DNA of 23,341 nucleotides from JACNIV01 sp965370415 (GTDB taxonomy: Bacteria; Cloacimonadota; Cloacimonadia; Cloacimonadales; TCS61). The notes beneath the pieces are model-generated. The model did no database searches and was not told where the DNA came from. It saw only the letters and a program-made list of their open reading frames with translations. Position 1 is the first letter of the stretch, and every line of letters begins with the position of its first letter. Positions 14,163 to 22,340 of this stretch are shown here, piece after piece. Where the stretch lies: assembly GCA_965370415.1 (NCBI GenBank), contig CBDUTJ010000044.1, positions 1-23,341 on the forward strand, in the 5' to 3' direction. Both the position numbers and the translations under genes were made by a program.

Positions 14163-15389
14163 ATGAATTATAGAAATTATGATCCTCAAAAGGATAAAAA
14201 AGTAGTTTTCAGGATTTTGAATGAATGTAGTTGGGTGCATGATGAGAAAAAGGATAAATATCTAAATAAATTTCTTCCTGCTGCTAACACAATTGTGCAC
14301 GAGGTGAATGGTGATGCTGAAGTGATGGCTACAAGTTCTGACGGTATTATCCGTTATCTTAATGAAAAACTTAAATTAAGTGCAATAACCGGTGTTACGA
14401 CCAGCCTTATGGCCAGAAAGCAGGGAATAGCAGGAAGACTTACGGCTACCCGTCTTGCTCTGGATGCCCAGAAAGGATCTGAAGTTGGAGCTCTGTGTAT
14501 TTTCGATCAAGGATATTACAATAAGCTTGGATTTGGGAATGGTAATTATGAATGTATCGTTGCATTTACTCCTGCAACTTTGAACATCAATCGCAAACCG
14601 AAAATACCAAAAAGGCTGACAGAGAAAGATTACAAAAGTGTACATATTTCTCGCGAAAAGAGATTATTATGTCATGGAGCTGTTACTTTACCAGAATATA
14701 CAACTCAAGCTGAATTGGGTGAGAAAAGTAAAACTGTTGGATTTGGATATCATGATGAAAATGGAAATCTCACACATCATCTCTGGTTTTATGGGAAAGG
14801 AAAAGAACAGGGGCCGATCTGGATTCAGTGGATGGCCTATGAAAACCTTGATCAATTGATGGATCTATTAGCTCTAATTAAAAGTTTTGAAGAGCAATAT
14901 CTTCTTATCAGAATGGTAGAACCACCCTTCATCAATATGCAGGATTTTATTGAAAAACCGTTCCTTGCAAAAGGAATGACCAAAAAATCTGAAAATCAGA
15001 ATTATATTTACTCTTCTGCTTTTTGGCAATTACGAATTCTGGATCTTAAAAAATGTATGAAGAAAACACATTTGAATTGCGATGATTTCAGTTTCAATCT
15101 GAAGCTTTCCGATCCGATCGACAAGTATATTTCGGAAGAAATAAAATGGAGAGGAATAACTGGAGATTACATTATAACATTGGGTTCCAATTCCAGAGCA
15201 AAAAAGGGTTCTGATAAGAATCTTCCAATTTTGAAAGCTTCTGTGAATGCTTTCACCAGAATGTGGTACGGAATTATGCCTGCTACGTCATTAGTTTTTT
15301 CTGATGGAATTGAAGCTCCGGAAGAACTGCTGAAGAAATTGGATAAAGTATTTATCCTACCTGAAGCACATGTTGACTGGGGATTTTAG
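14163..15389 (+). CDS. Eis-like GNAT N-acetyltransferase
   Basis: A 408-residue protein with the three-part Eis layout: an N-terminal GNAT domain (about 1-130), a second GNAT-like region (about 150-290) and a C-terminal SCP2-like fold. The acetyl-CoA loop is R85-KQGIAG in SLMARKQGIAGRLT. FDQGYYNKLGFG (114-125) supplies Tyr candidates for the general acid. The chain ends in Phe (HVDWGF); in mycobacterial Eis, as I recall, the terminal Phe carboxylate is catalytic. Members acetylate amines such as aminoglycosides, lysines or polyamines. SD AAGGAG precedes the ATG. The next gene starts 11 bases on and is also a GNAT. Family good; substrate unknown. Confidence 0.88.
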   Translation: MNYRNYDPQKDKKVVFRILNECSWVHDEKKDKYLNKFLPAANTIVHEVNGDAEVMATSSDGIIRYLNEKLKLSAITGVTTSLMARKQGIAGRLTATRLALDAQKGSEVGALCIFDQGYYNKLGFGNGNYECIVAFTPATLNINRKPKIPKRLTEKDYKSVHISREKRLLCHGAVTLPEYTTQAELGEKSKTVGFGYHDENGNLTHHLWFYGKGKEQGPIWIQWMAYENLDQLMDLLALIKSFEEQYLLIRMVEPPFINMQDFIEKPFLAKGMTKKSENQNYIYSSAFWQLRILDLKKCMKKTHLNCDDFSFNLKLSDPIDKYISEEIKWRGITGDYIITLGSNSRAKKGSDKNLPILKASVNAFTRMWYGIMPATSLVFSDGIEAPEELLKKLDKVFILPEAHVDWGF

Positions 15390-15400
15390 GAGGAAGTATA

Positions 15401-16135
15401 ATGGATCTGAAATTAGTAACAACAATTGATAGACCGGATTTGATTGATAAAGGTGATGAAATAGTTATCGATGTCTGGCCCGAATTCATACTGCACGATG
15501 CAGTAGCAAATGAATGGTTCTTTCAGCTTTATGATGATTTCCCTGAATTTCAGTATTGGTTGTTAGACGGAGAAGAAATTGTTGGAATTGGAAATTCAAT
15601 TCCTTTATTTTGGAATGACAAACTTGAAGAACTTCCTGAAGAAGGGTGGGATTGGGCTTTAGAAAAAGGATTCAAAGATAAAGAAAAAAATCTACCCACC
15701 AATCTGATTTGTGCTCTTTCTATAACTATTAATCCAAAATATCAGAGAAAAGGAATTAGCACGGAAATGATAAGATCGATGGTCCAAATAGGGAAGAAAC
15801 ACAAACTCGAATCACTGATAATTCCTGTCCGACCAACTTTGAAGAAAGATTATCCGCAGGCAGATATAAAGCAATATATAACCTGGAAGAGAGAGGACGG
15901 ACAGCTCTTTGACCCCTGGCTTCGAGTTCACGAAAAACTCGGTGGAGAGATCATTAAGGTTTGTTCCAAAGCAATGAAAATTTCAGGAACAATTTCTGAC
16001 TGGGAAAACTGGACTGGAATGAAATTTCCTGAAAAAGGAAAATATAATATTCCAGGAGCTTTAAATCCTGTGAATTTTGATAAGAATGGTGGAGTTTACA
16101 TTGAACCGAATGTCTGGGTAGAACATAAATTGTAG
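15401..16135 (+). CDS. GNAT-family acetyltransferase
   Basis: A 244-residue protein with a recognisable GNAT acetyl-CoA-binding region: strand CALSITINPKY followed by Q115-RKGIS and the helix TEMIRSMVQIG. The N-terminal part is rich in Trp and acidic residues. The C-terminal 80 residues (from about TWKREDGQLFDPWLRVHEKLGGE) are of the type seen in larger uncharacterised GNATs, where this segment follows the fold. SD AGGAGG five bases before the ATG. It is 11 bases after the Eis-like gene, so the two are co-transcribed. The acceptor substrate cannot be inferred. Confidence 0.85.
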   Translation: MDLKLVTTIDRPDLIDKGDEIVIDVWPEFILHDAVANEWFFQLYDDFPEFQYWLLDGEEIVGIGNSIPLFWNDKLEELPEEGWDWALEKGFKDKEKNLPTNLICALSITINPKYQRKGISTEMIRSMVQIGKKHKLESLIIPVRPTLKKDYPQADIKQYITWKREDGQLFDPWLRVHEKLGGEIIKVCSKAMKISGTISDWENWTGMKFPEKGKYNIPGALNPVNFDKNGGVYIEPNVWVEHKL

Positions 16136-16152
16136 GCAACGAACCAGTCTTC

Positions 16153-16170
16153 GCTAAGCTTCGACTTAGC
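16153..16170. repeat. GCTAAG-CTTCGA-CTTAGC hairpin
   Basis: A 6-6-6 palindrome shortly after the second GNAT stop, in a CTTCG-rich setting typical of intergenic repeats. No U-tract. Confidence 0.45.
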
Positions 16171-16294
16171 AAGCAAAACGAACGAATCCAAACTTTCATA
16201 CTTAATTTATTTATGTTTGTTCTTGTTAGTTGCTAAAAAAACGGAGGATGTTCATTTGGTTATTTATCACGTTCATAAGAAGAAATGGGTGAAT

Positions 16295-16762
16295 ATGAAT
16301 CTGCAAATAGAGAAGATAAATGAAGGCAAAGAACGCAGTCGGATCTGTGAAGAAGTTATTCATTCGCTTCCAGGTTGGTTTGGTCTTGAAGAAGCAAATA
16401 AAGAATATATCGAAAAAGTGGCAAATACTTCCTTTTATGCAGCTTATATGTTTGATAATGTAGTAGGATTTTTTTCGATCATTTCACATTTTTCTCAAAC
16501 AAGTGAGATCTATGTTTGTGGCATTCTATCAGAATATCATCGTTTGGGAATTGGCAAGAAACTGCTGAAAGTTATCGCAAAAAATTTGAAAAAAAAAGGA
16601 GTGAAATTCCTGACAGTGAAAACTTTAAGTGCATCCCATCCTGATAAAAGTTATGCTAAAACAAGAATGTTCTATGAAGCCATAGGATTTGTTCCGTTGG
16701 AAGAATTTAAGGAACTATGGGGAAAAGAAAATCCGTGTTTGTTTATGGTTAAGGAACTTTAA
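16295..16762 (+). CDS. GNAT-family acetyltransferase (small)
   Basis: A compact single-domain GNAT of 155 residues from ATG 16295. Motif A is YVCGILSEYHRLGIGKKLLK with H82-RLGIGK as the pyrophosphate loop. Motif B is SYAKTRMFYEAIGFVPLEEF. The start is uncertain: a TTG at 16256 has an ideal GGAGGA seven bases upstream and adds 13 residues, but the fold plausibly begins at MNLQIEKI and the SLPGWFG segment sits where expected from that Met. It lies about 160 bases beyond the second GNAT gene, with a hairpin between. Substrate unknown. Confidence 0.83.
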   Translation: MNLQIEKINEGKERSRICEEVIHSLPGWFGLEEANKEYIEKVANTSFYAAYMFDNVVGFFSIISHFSQTSEIYVCGILSEYHRLGIGKKLLKVIAKNLKKKGVKFLTVKTLSASHPDKSYAKTRMFYEAIGFVPLEEFKELWGKENPCLFMVKEL

Positions 16763-16790
16763 AAAATGATAAAAAATTCGTTCACTATCG

Positions 16791-16824
16791 AACATCAAGT
16801 GTTCCTTTATGAACACTTGATGTT
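16791..16824. repeat. Perfect 14-bp inverted repeat
   Basis: AACATCAAGTGTTC (16791-16804) pairs perfectly with GAACACTTGATGTT (16811-16824) around CTTTAT. It is strong, but neither strand has a U-tract, so it is a poor terminator candidate. It may be a processing or protein-binding site, or a dispersed repeat. Confidence 0.7.
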
Positions 16825-16921
16825 GTACAGAGAATCGTTAATTAATTTGGAATCAGCAGGTTACTGTTTGGTTCGGTATTTGCTTATTAAATTAAAGATT
16901 TATTAATAATTGGTGGTTATT

Positions 16922-17155
16922 ATGAAGATCGGTGTTTGCGGAATAGCTTGTGAAAAGTGTCCGAAAATGACAAAAGGAATTTGTCCGAATGGAGAAAAGG
17001 GATGTACTCCAAATTTGAAAGGTCCGTGTAAAATTAAACATTGTGCTTTTGAAAAAGGAGTAAGAACATGTTTTGAGTGCAAAGAATTCCCTTGTGAATT
17101 AACAAAGCAGGGACCGATAAGTTACGGATTCTGTATGTATATTGCGGGAGAGTAA
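16922..17155 (+). CDS. DUF3795 cysteine-rich protein
   Basis: A 77-residue protein with 11 cysteines in the DUF3795 pattern: VCGIACEKCPKMTKGICP, GPCKIKHC, CFECKEFPCEL and FCMYI. The spacing suggests zinc or iron-sulfur binding, but the family function is not known. ATG 16922 is used; GGTGG lies upstream. Its TAA is immediately followed by the ATG of the DUF5916 gene, and its own end (GGGAGAG) provides that gene's SD, so the two are translationally coupled. Confidence 0.85.
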   Translation: MKIGVCGIACEKCPKMTKGICPNGEKGCTPNLKGPCKIKHCAFEKGVRTCFECKEFPCELTKQGPISYGFCMYIAGE

Positions 17156-19324
17156 ATGAAAAGAAATTTTATATTTTCAATTTTTATATTTTTAATTTGT
17201 TTTTTAAATGCTAAAGTTGAGATAAATATCCCAAAATTAGAAAAAGCTCCAACTATTGATGGGAAGATCAGCGAAGGTGAATGGGATAACGCTGTTGTCA
17301 TCGATAGATTTTACCAGGTTGCTCCGGGAGATAATACCGAACCTTCCGAGAAAACCAAATTCTTTATGGGATACGACGATAAAAATTTATATTTTCTGGC
17401 AAAATGTTATGCAGAAGATACAGCTAAAATCAGGGACTTTCACTGTAGCCGTGATGCCATTTATACTACTGACAGGATATTCATTTTTCTTGATACATTC
17501 TATTCCAATCAACAAGCTTATTACGTGGGAGCCAATCCAAATGGGGAACAGGCGGATGGTATCGTTATCAGTAATATAGATCCATCCATTGACCTGTTTT
17601 TTATTTCCAGTGGAACAAGGACGGATTATGGTTATCTGGTTGAAATATCTCTTCCATTTAAAAGTATCAAATATAAAAGCGGCAGGAATGTTTCCTGGGG
17701 TTTTTTCCTTAAACGACATATTCCCGGTAAGAACGAAGAAATTACCTGCTTTCCGGTAAAAAGAGGTGGAGGGAATTTCTATGATAATTACGGGATCATC
17801 AAATTCGAGAATATTCCTGCAAAGATGAATCTGAAGTTGATACCTGCTGTAACCGGAAATTATATCGAAAATGAGGATAAGCTGTTGAATAAAACAGAAA
17901 CTGAAACTAACTTTGAACCTGAAATGAATATCTTCTTCGAACCGAATTCCAATTTTACAATGACTGCGACCATCAACCCGGATTTCAACATAATCGAAGC
18001 TGATGCTCTGAATATCGATGTAAACAATCGCTTCCCCATATTCTACCCTGAAAAACGTCCATTTTTTATCGAGCAGACTAATCCGTTTTATACTGATATC
18101 AATATTTTCTATACCCGTCAGATAGTTGCACCAGAATGGGGAGCAAAATTATCCGGTACTTTTGGAAAATATTCTGTTTTTGGATTAGCTGCACTCGATG
18201 AGAAAGCTCCTGCTGAACGATTCTTCTATGAAGAAGAATTTGAAGGTAAATCTGCAGATACACCTTTTGTATTTACCAGTGTTGCCAGAAAGCTCGATGA
18301 AGGTGATTCCCGCATTCGTCTGGCTGGTGCTCTGCGAAAATTCAAAGAATATGAGAATTTCGTGGTTAGTATGGACACTAACTTCAGGATTATAAATGAA
18401 ATAAACTTTGAAGGTCAGCTTGCAGCAAGTTCTAATGAGGAATTAGACGAAAATACAAATGGATACAGTTATGCAACAGAGCTTAATTTTTACAACGGAA
18501 CCTGGTTTATTCATAACTTTGCAAAAGGGCTTACAAAAGATTTTACTGCTGATCTCGGTTTTATTTCAGAAACCGATATTAACTACTTCAGGAATAAAAT
18601 TGAATATCAGATCCACTCAAAAACCGATGATGATAGAATTCGCTATATGGAAATTGCTTCTACTCAAGCAGTTAAATACAATTATGATCTCTCTGATATT
18701 ATGGAAACCTACTGGGAAGTTATGCTCGGAGGGATCTTTATAAGCACTTTTGAATTCTGGACAGGACTTGAGATGATGACGATAGATTATGCTGGGAAAG
18801 ATAACTATGTTTATTATCCTTGGCTATGTGTGGAATATTATCCTATTAAAGCTCTGGGTGGGGAAATCCTGCTGGTAGACGGTGAAAATCTGTGGTATGG
18901 AAATGAAGCGGAAATAGCTGATTATAGGAAATTTGAAACAACATTATTTATTCGACCTACCAATAATCTGGATTTAGAATTCAGGCAGAAATATCATGAA
19001 ACAGTATCATTTTATATAGCTCGAACTTATGAAGCCAAAGTAAAATTCCAGTTCCATAAGAATTTCTGGATTAGAGCGATTTTGCAGATTACCGATAATG
19101 ACATTTTTGCTGATGATGAAAAAAATAAAAGAATAAATTTTTATCCTTTGTTCACCTATAAACCCAGTGCAAATACAGCAGTTTATTTGGGAGCAAGTTG
19201 TTCAGAATCGGAAGGAAATGAATATATCTGGGATGATGATATTGAAGATTTGCATAACAGTAAGTTTGATCAGAAAATTACTACTTACTTCCTTAAAATA
19301 AGCTACACATTTGATTTGATGTAG
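17156..19324 (+). CDS. DUF5916 family protein, predicted outer-membrane barrel
   Basis: A 722-residue secreted protein with an N-terminal signal peptide (about 1-19, ILICFLNA). A carbohydrate-binding family 9-like domain follows at about residues 22-225, with APTIDGKISEGEWDNA being the usual start. The remainder (about 230-722) is aromatic- and beta-rich, with NPDFNIIEADALNIDVNNRFP and FYPEKRPFFIEQ as DUF5916 hallmarks, and ends in ISYTFDLM, an OMP-like aromatic terminus. The predicted location is the outer membrane; the role is unproven, and family members are often labelled hydrolases without evidence. Translation is coupled to the DUF3795 gene. No nearby TonB or sugar genes explain it. Confidence 0.88.
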   Translation: MKRNFIFSIFIFLICFLNAKVEINIPKLEKAPTIDGKISEGEWDNAVVIDRFYQVAPGDNTEPSEKTKFFMGYDDKNLYFLAKCYAEDTAKIRDFHCSRDAIYTTDRIFIFLDTFYSNQQAYYVGANPNGEQADGIVISNIDPSIDLFFISSGTRTDYGYLVEISLPFKSIKYKSGRNVSWGFFLKRHIPGKNEEITCFPVKRGGGNFYDNYGIIKFENIPAKMNLKLIPAVTGNYIENEDKLLNKTETETNFEPEMNIFFEPNSNFTMTATINPDFNIIEADALNIDVNNRFPIFYPEKRPFFIEQTNPFYTDINIFYTRQIVAPEWGAKLSGTFGKYSVFGLAALDEKAPAERFFYEEEFEGKSADTPFVFTSVARKLDEGDSRIRLAGALRKFKEYENFVVSMDTNFRIINEINFEGQLAASSNEELDENTNGYSYATELNFYNGTWFIHNFAKGLTKDFTADLGFISETDINYFRNKIEYQIHSKTDDDRIRYMEIASTQAVKYNYDLSDIMETYWEVMLGGIFISTFEFWTGLEMMTIDYAGKDNYVYYPWLCVEYYPIKALGGEILLVDGENLWYGNEAEIADYRKFETTLFIRPTNNLDLEFRQKYHETVSFYIARTYEAKVKFQFHKNFWIRAILQITDNDIFADDEKNKRINFYPLFTYKPSANTAVYLGASCSESEGNEYIWDDDIEDLHNSKFDQKITTYFLKISYTFDLM

Positions 19325-19336
19325 AAAAGATTACTT

Positions 19337-19423
19337 GTTACAAAACCCCTGTTTTGTAACATTGAATTTATGCAAAACTAGGTTTCGCACAAGATAGCGT
19401 TCCCAAAGAGGGCTTTAGGAACG
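19337..19423. repeat. Three tandem palindromes
   Basis: GTTACAAAAC-CCCT-GTTTTGTAAC (19337-19360, perfect 10-bp arms), then TGCAAAAC-TAG-GTTTCGCA (19371-19389, one mismatch), then CGTTCC...GGAACG (19398-19403 with 19418-19423). The last belongs to the GTTCCC family. They precede the AAGGAG of the nitroreductase gene by a few bases. Confidence 0.65.
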
Positions 19424-19441
19424 AGAGTAAAAGGAGAAAAT

Positions 19442-20212
19442 ATGATTTCAAATCCAACGATAAAAACATTGATGAGTCATAGATCAATCAGGAAATACAC
19501 GGATGAAATTCCGTCTGATGAAATGATCGAAACGATAATTAGAGCAGGACAACAAGCTGCTTTTGCCGGTCAGCTTGGAAGCTTGATACTATCCAGAGAA
19601 AAAGAAAAACATCCTTTTGGTGCTCCGCTTTATTTCATTGTATGTGTGGATATTCACCGGATGCAGAAAGTGATGGAGAAGAGAAATTGGGAAATGGTTT
19701 CATCTGATGCAGCTATGCTTCTTTTTGGAGTGCAAGATGCCTGTTATCTGGCTCAAAATCTTGTGATAGCTGCCGAAAGCCTGGGTTTGGGAACTTGCTA
19801 TCTGGGTTTTGTTCCCTTTATGGCAGATAAACTAATTGAAAAATATAAGCTTACCAAAAAAGTCCTTCCTCTCGTTGGAATTGCGGTTGGTTATCCGGCA
19901 GAAGATCCACCTGTGCGTCCACGTTATCCCCTCGATTTTTCCTGTTTTGAAGGAAAATATCCTGAATTCTCTGATGAACAGATTGAAAACGCAATGAATA
20001 AGATGGATGAAGGTTATTTAAAGCAGGATTATTATCAAGGTGGAAAATTGATGATCAAACTGGAAAATGATCGAGAAGAAACTTTTAATGGAAAAACCTA
20101 CAGTTGGACAGAGCACATTTCCCGCAAATGGGGACAATGGTTGGAAGATCCCGAAGAATTAAAGGAAGTATTAAATAAATATGGATTTGAGTTTAAAAAC
20201 AAAGAAGGATAG
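19442..20212 (+). CDS. Nitroreductase family FMN oxidoreductase
   Basis: A 256-residue flavoprotein of the NfsA/FRP branch. The FMN-binding start is H13-RSIRKYT, followed by IRAGQQAAFAGQLGS, a DAAMLLFGVQDACYLAQNLVIAAESLGLGTCYLG helix and GIAVGYPAEDPPVRPRYPL, the typical late FMN loop. The C-terminal 80 residues form the extension seen in NfsA-like proteins. Likely an NAD(P)H-dependent reductase of nitroaromatics, quinones or flavin. SD AAGGAG precedes the ATG. The following aminopeptidase ORF starts 4 bases after the stop, suggesting co-transcription. Confidence 0.9.
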   Translation: MISNPTIKTLMSHRSIRKYTDEIPSDEMIETIIRAGQQAAFAGQLGSLILSREKEKHPFGAPLYFIVCVDIHRMQKVMEKRNWEMVSSDAAMLLFGVQDACYLAQNLVIAAESLGLGTCYLGFVPFMADKLIEKYKLTKKVLPLVGIAVGYPAEDPPVRPRYPLDFSCFEGKYPEFSDEQIENAMNKMDEGYLKQDYYQGGKLMIKLENDREETFNGKTYSWTEHISRKWGQWLEDPEELKEVLNKYGFEFKNKEG

Positions 20213-20216
20213 AATA

Positions 20217-22271
20217 ATGTTAATTTATAGTAATTTGATTAATAAGCTTAATAAAGAAGCTAAAACAGATTATGAAATGGAATTACAAAAGATCAAAACG
20301 ATTTGGGAAAAGGAACATGATCAGAAGGATAAATTCAGGAAATTCGCTTTTGCAATTGCAGATAAACTTCTTTTCTATTCCGAATTAGAAAAGGAATTCT
20401 CTGACAATTATTACAAAGAGAATTCTCCGGATGATCTGAGAGTAACAAATTCACAACTCTTCAATGAATTGAAAGCAGAAAATTACAAAGTCTGCTATGC
20501 TAATCCGGAATATACATCAGCAGTCTTTGGAACTGAGCTGGGACCAATGTTTGCAAGCTATTACACTTCTGTGAGAAGTTGTTTGAGTTTTGCGATTGAG
20601 CATAAACTTTATGCACTTCAACGAAAGCTGGATCAATTTTTAGAGTTTTATAAACTCCTGAAAACCGGAAGTGAAGAGACTTCCATATATAAGGAAATCA
20701 TAATAAAGTTGACTAAAGATCTGCATATTGATCGCACTACTATTCATATTCTTGAACAATTTGATCCGGAAATTTCCAGATATGAAGATATTGTAATGAA
20801 CGCAGACCTTTCCAAAATAAATTATCTCTATCAATATGGGAAAAATATTTCGGCAAATGAGATCAAGACAGCGAAATTTTTAATGGACTATCCTGAAGAC
20901 AAAATTAATAAACTGGTGAAAGCTATGATAAAAGCTTATATTCGTGGTTTTGAGCTTTCCAGGAAGGATATTAAGAAAAAGGAAACTCTTAAAATTATTT
21001 ATAACATAGGTCAAGAAAGGATCGTACGGGAACTTGTGAAAAGTTTTAATGCCATAGGATTAAAGGTAATCTTGAATGATGCTATCTCCACAAACGTAAA
21101 CAGACAATATGGTTATGATCATCGCTTTGATAAAACACTCTATTTCAATGAAGATTTTGTTAATAGAATGCTGGCTCATCAAGAGGAAGTTATGGAAGCC
21201 TGCTCCGATCATCTGGTTAAATTCTCCGGTCCTATATATTTTGATAAATTCGGTGAAAAACCTTTCAAACCTGTTCAGAAGAAAATGTGTCTGAAACTTT
21301 CTGGTGAACAACAGAAACTAAACCAGTTCTATAGTGTTTCTATGAATAAATTGTATCAGAAATATATGCCCAGAACGGAGACGAGTTTTACTATTATCGG
21401 ATTCCCGGTTCCAGACATTGGAGATCAATTTGAAGCTATCTTTGAAGATACACTTGCACTTAATATGATCGACACCGATCATCATGAGCAGATCCAGCAA
21501 TATATTATTAATGAACTTGATAAAGCGGATTTCGTACATGTTAAAGGGAAAAACGGAAATAAAACTGACATTATGGTAAAGATGCAGAAACTTGTGAATC
21601 CTTCCAAACACACCAATTTTGTGAATTGCGGGTCAGACGTGAACATCCCGGTCGGTGAGGTATTCACTACTCCAGCTTTAAAAGCTACAAATGGTGTACT
21701 GCATGTGAAAGAAACATATCTTAAAAGTATGCGGTTTGAAAACTTAAAGATCACTTTTAGAGACGGTTATGTTAATGAATATACATGTAGCAACTTTAAA
21801 GATGAAAAAGATAATAAAAGTTATATTCAGGAAAATATCCTGTTCCCACACGAAACACTTCCTATTGGCGAATTTGCAATTGGAACGAACACAAAAGCTC
21901 ATGTAATGTCAAAGAAATATAATATTCTTCCCATAATGCCGGTTCTTATTGTTGAGAAAATGGGACCGCATTTCGCTATTGGTGATACTTGTTTCAGTTG
22001 GGAAGAAGATTTTGCTGTATTCAATCCGATCGATGGAAAAGAGATAACTGCCCGAGAAAATGAGCACACTGCAATGCGTAAAACTGATATTCAGAAGGCT
22101 TATACAAACTGTCATACCGATATTACTCTACCATACGAAGACCTTGATTTCATTACAGCAATTACTTCAGAAGGTGAGAAGATCGATATTATTAGAAATG
22201 GTAGATTTGTGATTCCCGGAACAGAAGAATTGAATGAGCCATTAAATAATTTTCAGGATAATAATCAATAA
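20217..22271 (+). CDS. M29-type metalloaminopeptidase with long N-terminal extension
   Basis: A 684-residue protein. Its C-terminal half fits the M29 (AmpS/AmpT) aminopeptidase family: Glu481 in PVGEVFTTP, Glu552 in PIGEFAIGTN, His585 in GPHFAIGD, and His633-x-Asp635 in NCHTDITLP. These match the two-metal set of that family (about E250, E316, H345, H376 and D378 in the short enzymes, from memory). The offset of 231-257 residues reveals an N-terminal extension of roughly 230 residues, mostly helical and charged. The position corresponding to catalytic Tyr352 appears to be Cys592. ATG 20217 is used with AAGGA eight bases upstream. It probably removes N-terminal residues from peptides. Confidence 0.85.
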   Translation: MLIYSNLINKLNKEAKTDYEMELQKIKTIWEKEHDQKDKFRKFAFAIADKLLFYSELEKEFSDNYYKENSPDDLRVTNSQLFNELKAENYKVCYANPEYTSAVFGTELGPMFASYYTSVRSCLSFAIEHKLYALQRKLDQFLEFYKLLKTGSEETSIYKEIIIKLTKDLHIDRTTIHILEQFDPEISRYEDIVMNADLSKINYLYQYGKNISANEIKTAKFLMDYPEDKINKLVKAMIKAYIRGFELSRKDIKKKETLKIIYNIGQERIVRELVKSFNAIGLKVILNDAISTNVNRQYGYDHRFDKTLYFNEDFVNRMLAHQEEVMEACSDHLVKFSGPIYFDKFGEKPFKPVQKKMCLKLSGEQQKLNQFYSVSMNKLYQKYMPRTETSFTIIGFPVPDIGDQFEAIFEDTLALNMIDTDHHEQIQQYIINELDKADFVHVKGKNGNKTDIMVKMQKLVNPSKHTNFVNCGSDVNIPVGEVFTTPALKATNGVLHVKETYLKSMRFENLKITFRDGYVNEYTCSNFKDEKDNKSYIQENILFPHETLPIGEFAIGTNTKAHVMSKKYNILPIMPVLIVEKMGPHFAIGDTCFSWEEDFAVFNPIDGKEITARENEHTAMRKTDIQKAYTNCHTDITLPYEDLDFITAITSEGEKIDIIRNGRFVIPGTEELNEPLNNFQDNNQ

Positions 22272-22274
22272 GTC

Positions 22275-22280
22275 TTGACA
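22275..22280 (+). promoter_or_regulatory. TTGACA -35-like hexamer before the lipoprotein gene
   Basis: A perfect TTGACA lies 66 bases upstream of the lipoprotein ATG. No clear TATAAT follows at the usual spacing (TATTTT at 22295-22300 is only 14 bases away). The gap before it is only 3 bases from the previous stop. Confidence 0.3.
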
Positions 22281-22340
22281 TTTGATTCGAAAATTATTTT
22301 AAGTAAAACACTAAATTTCACAATAAAAAAGGAGGTTTTT

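Noticed and set aside
20181..20216. Earlier ATG for the aminopeptidase overlapping the nitroreductase end
   Set aside because: It would overlap the upstream gene by 32 bases, and the ATG at 20217 has its own SD.
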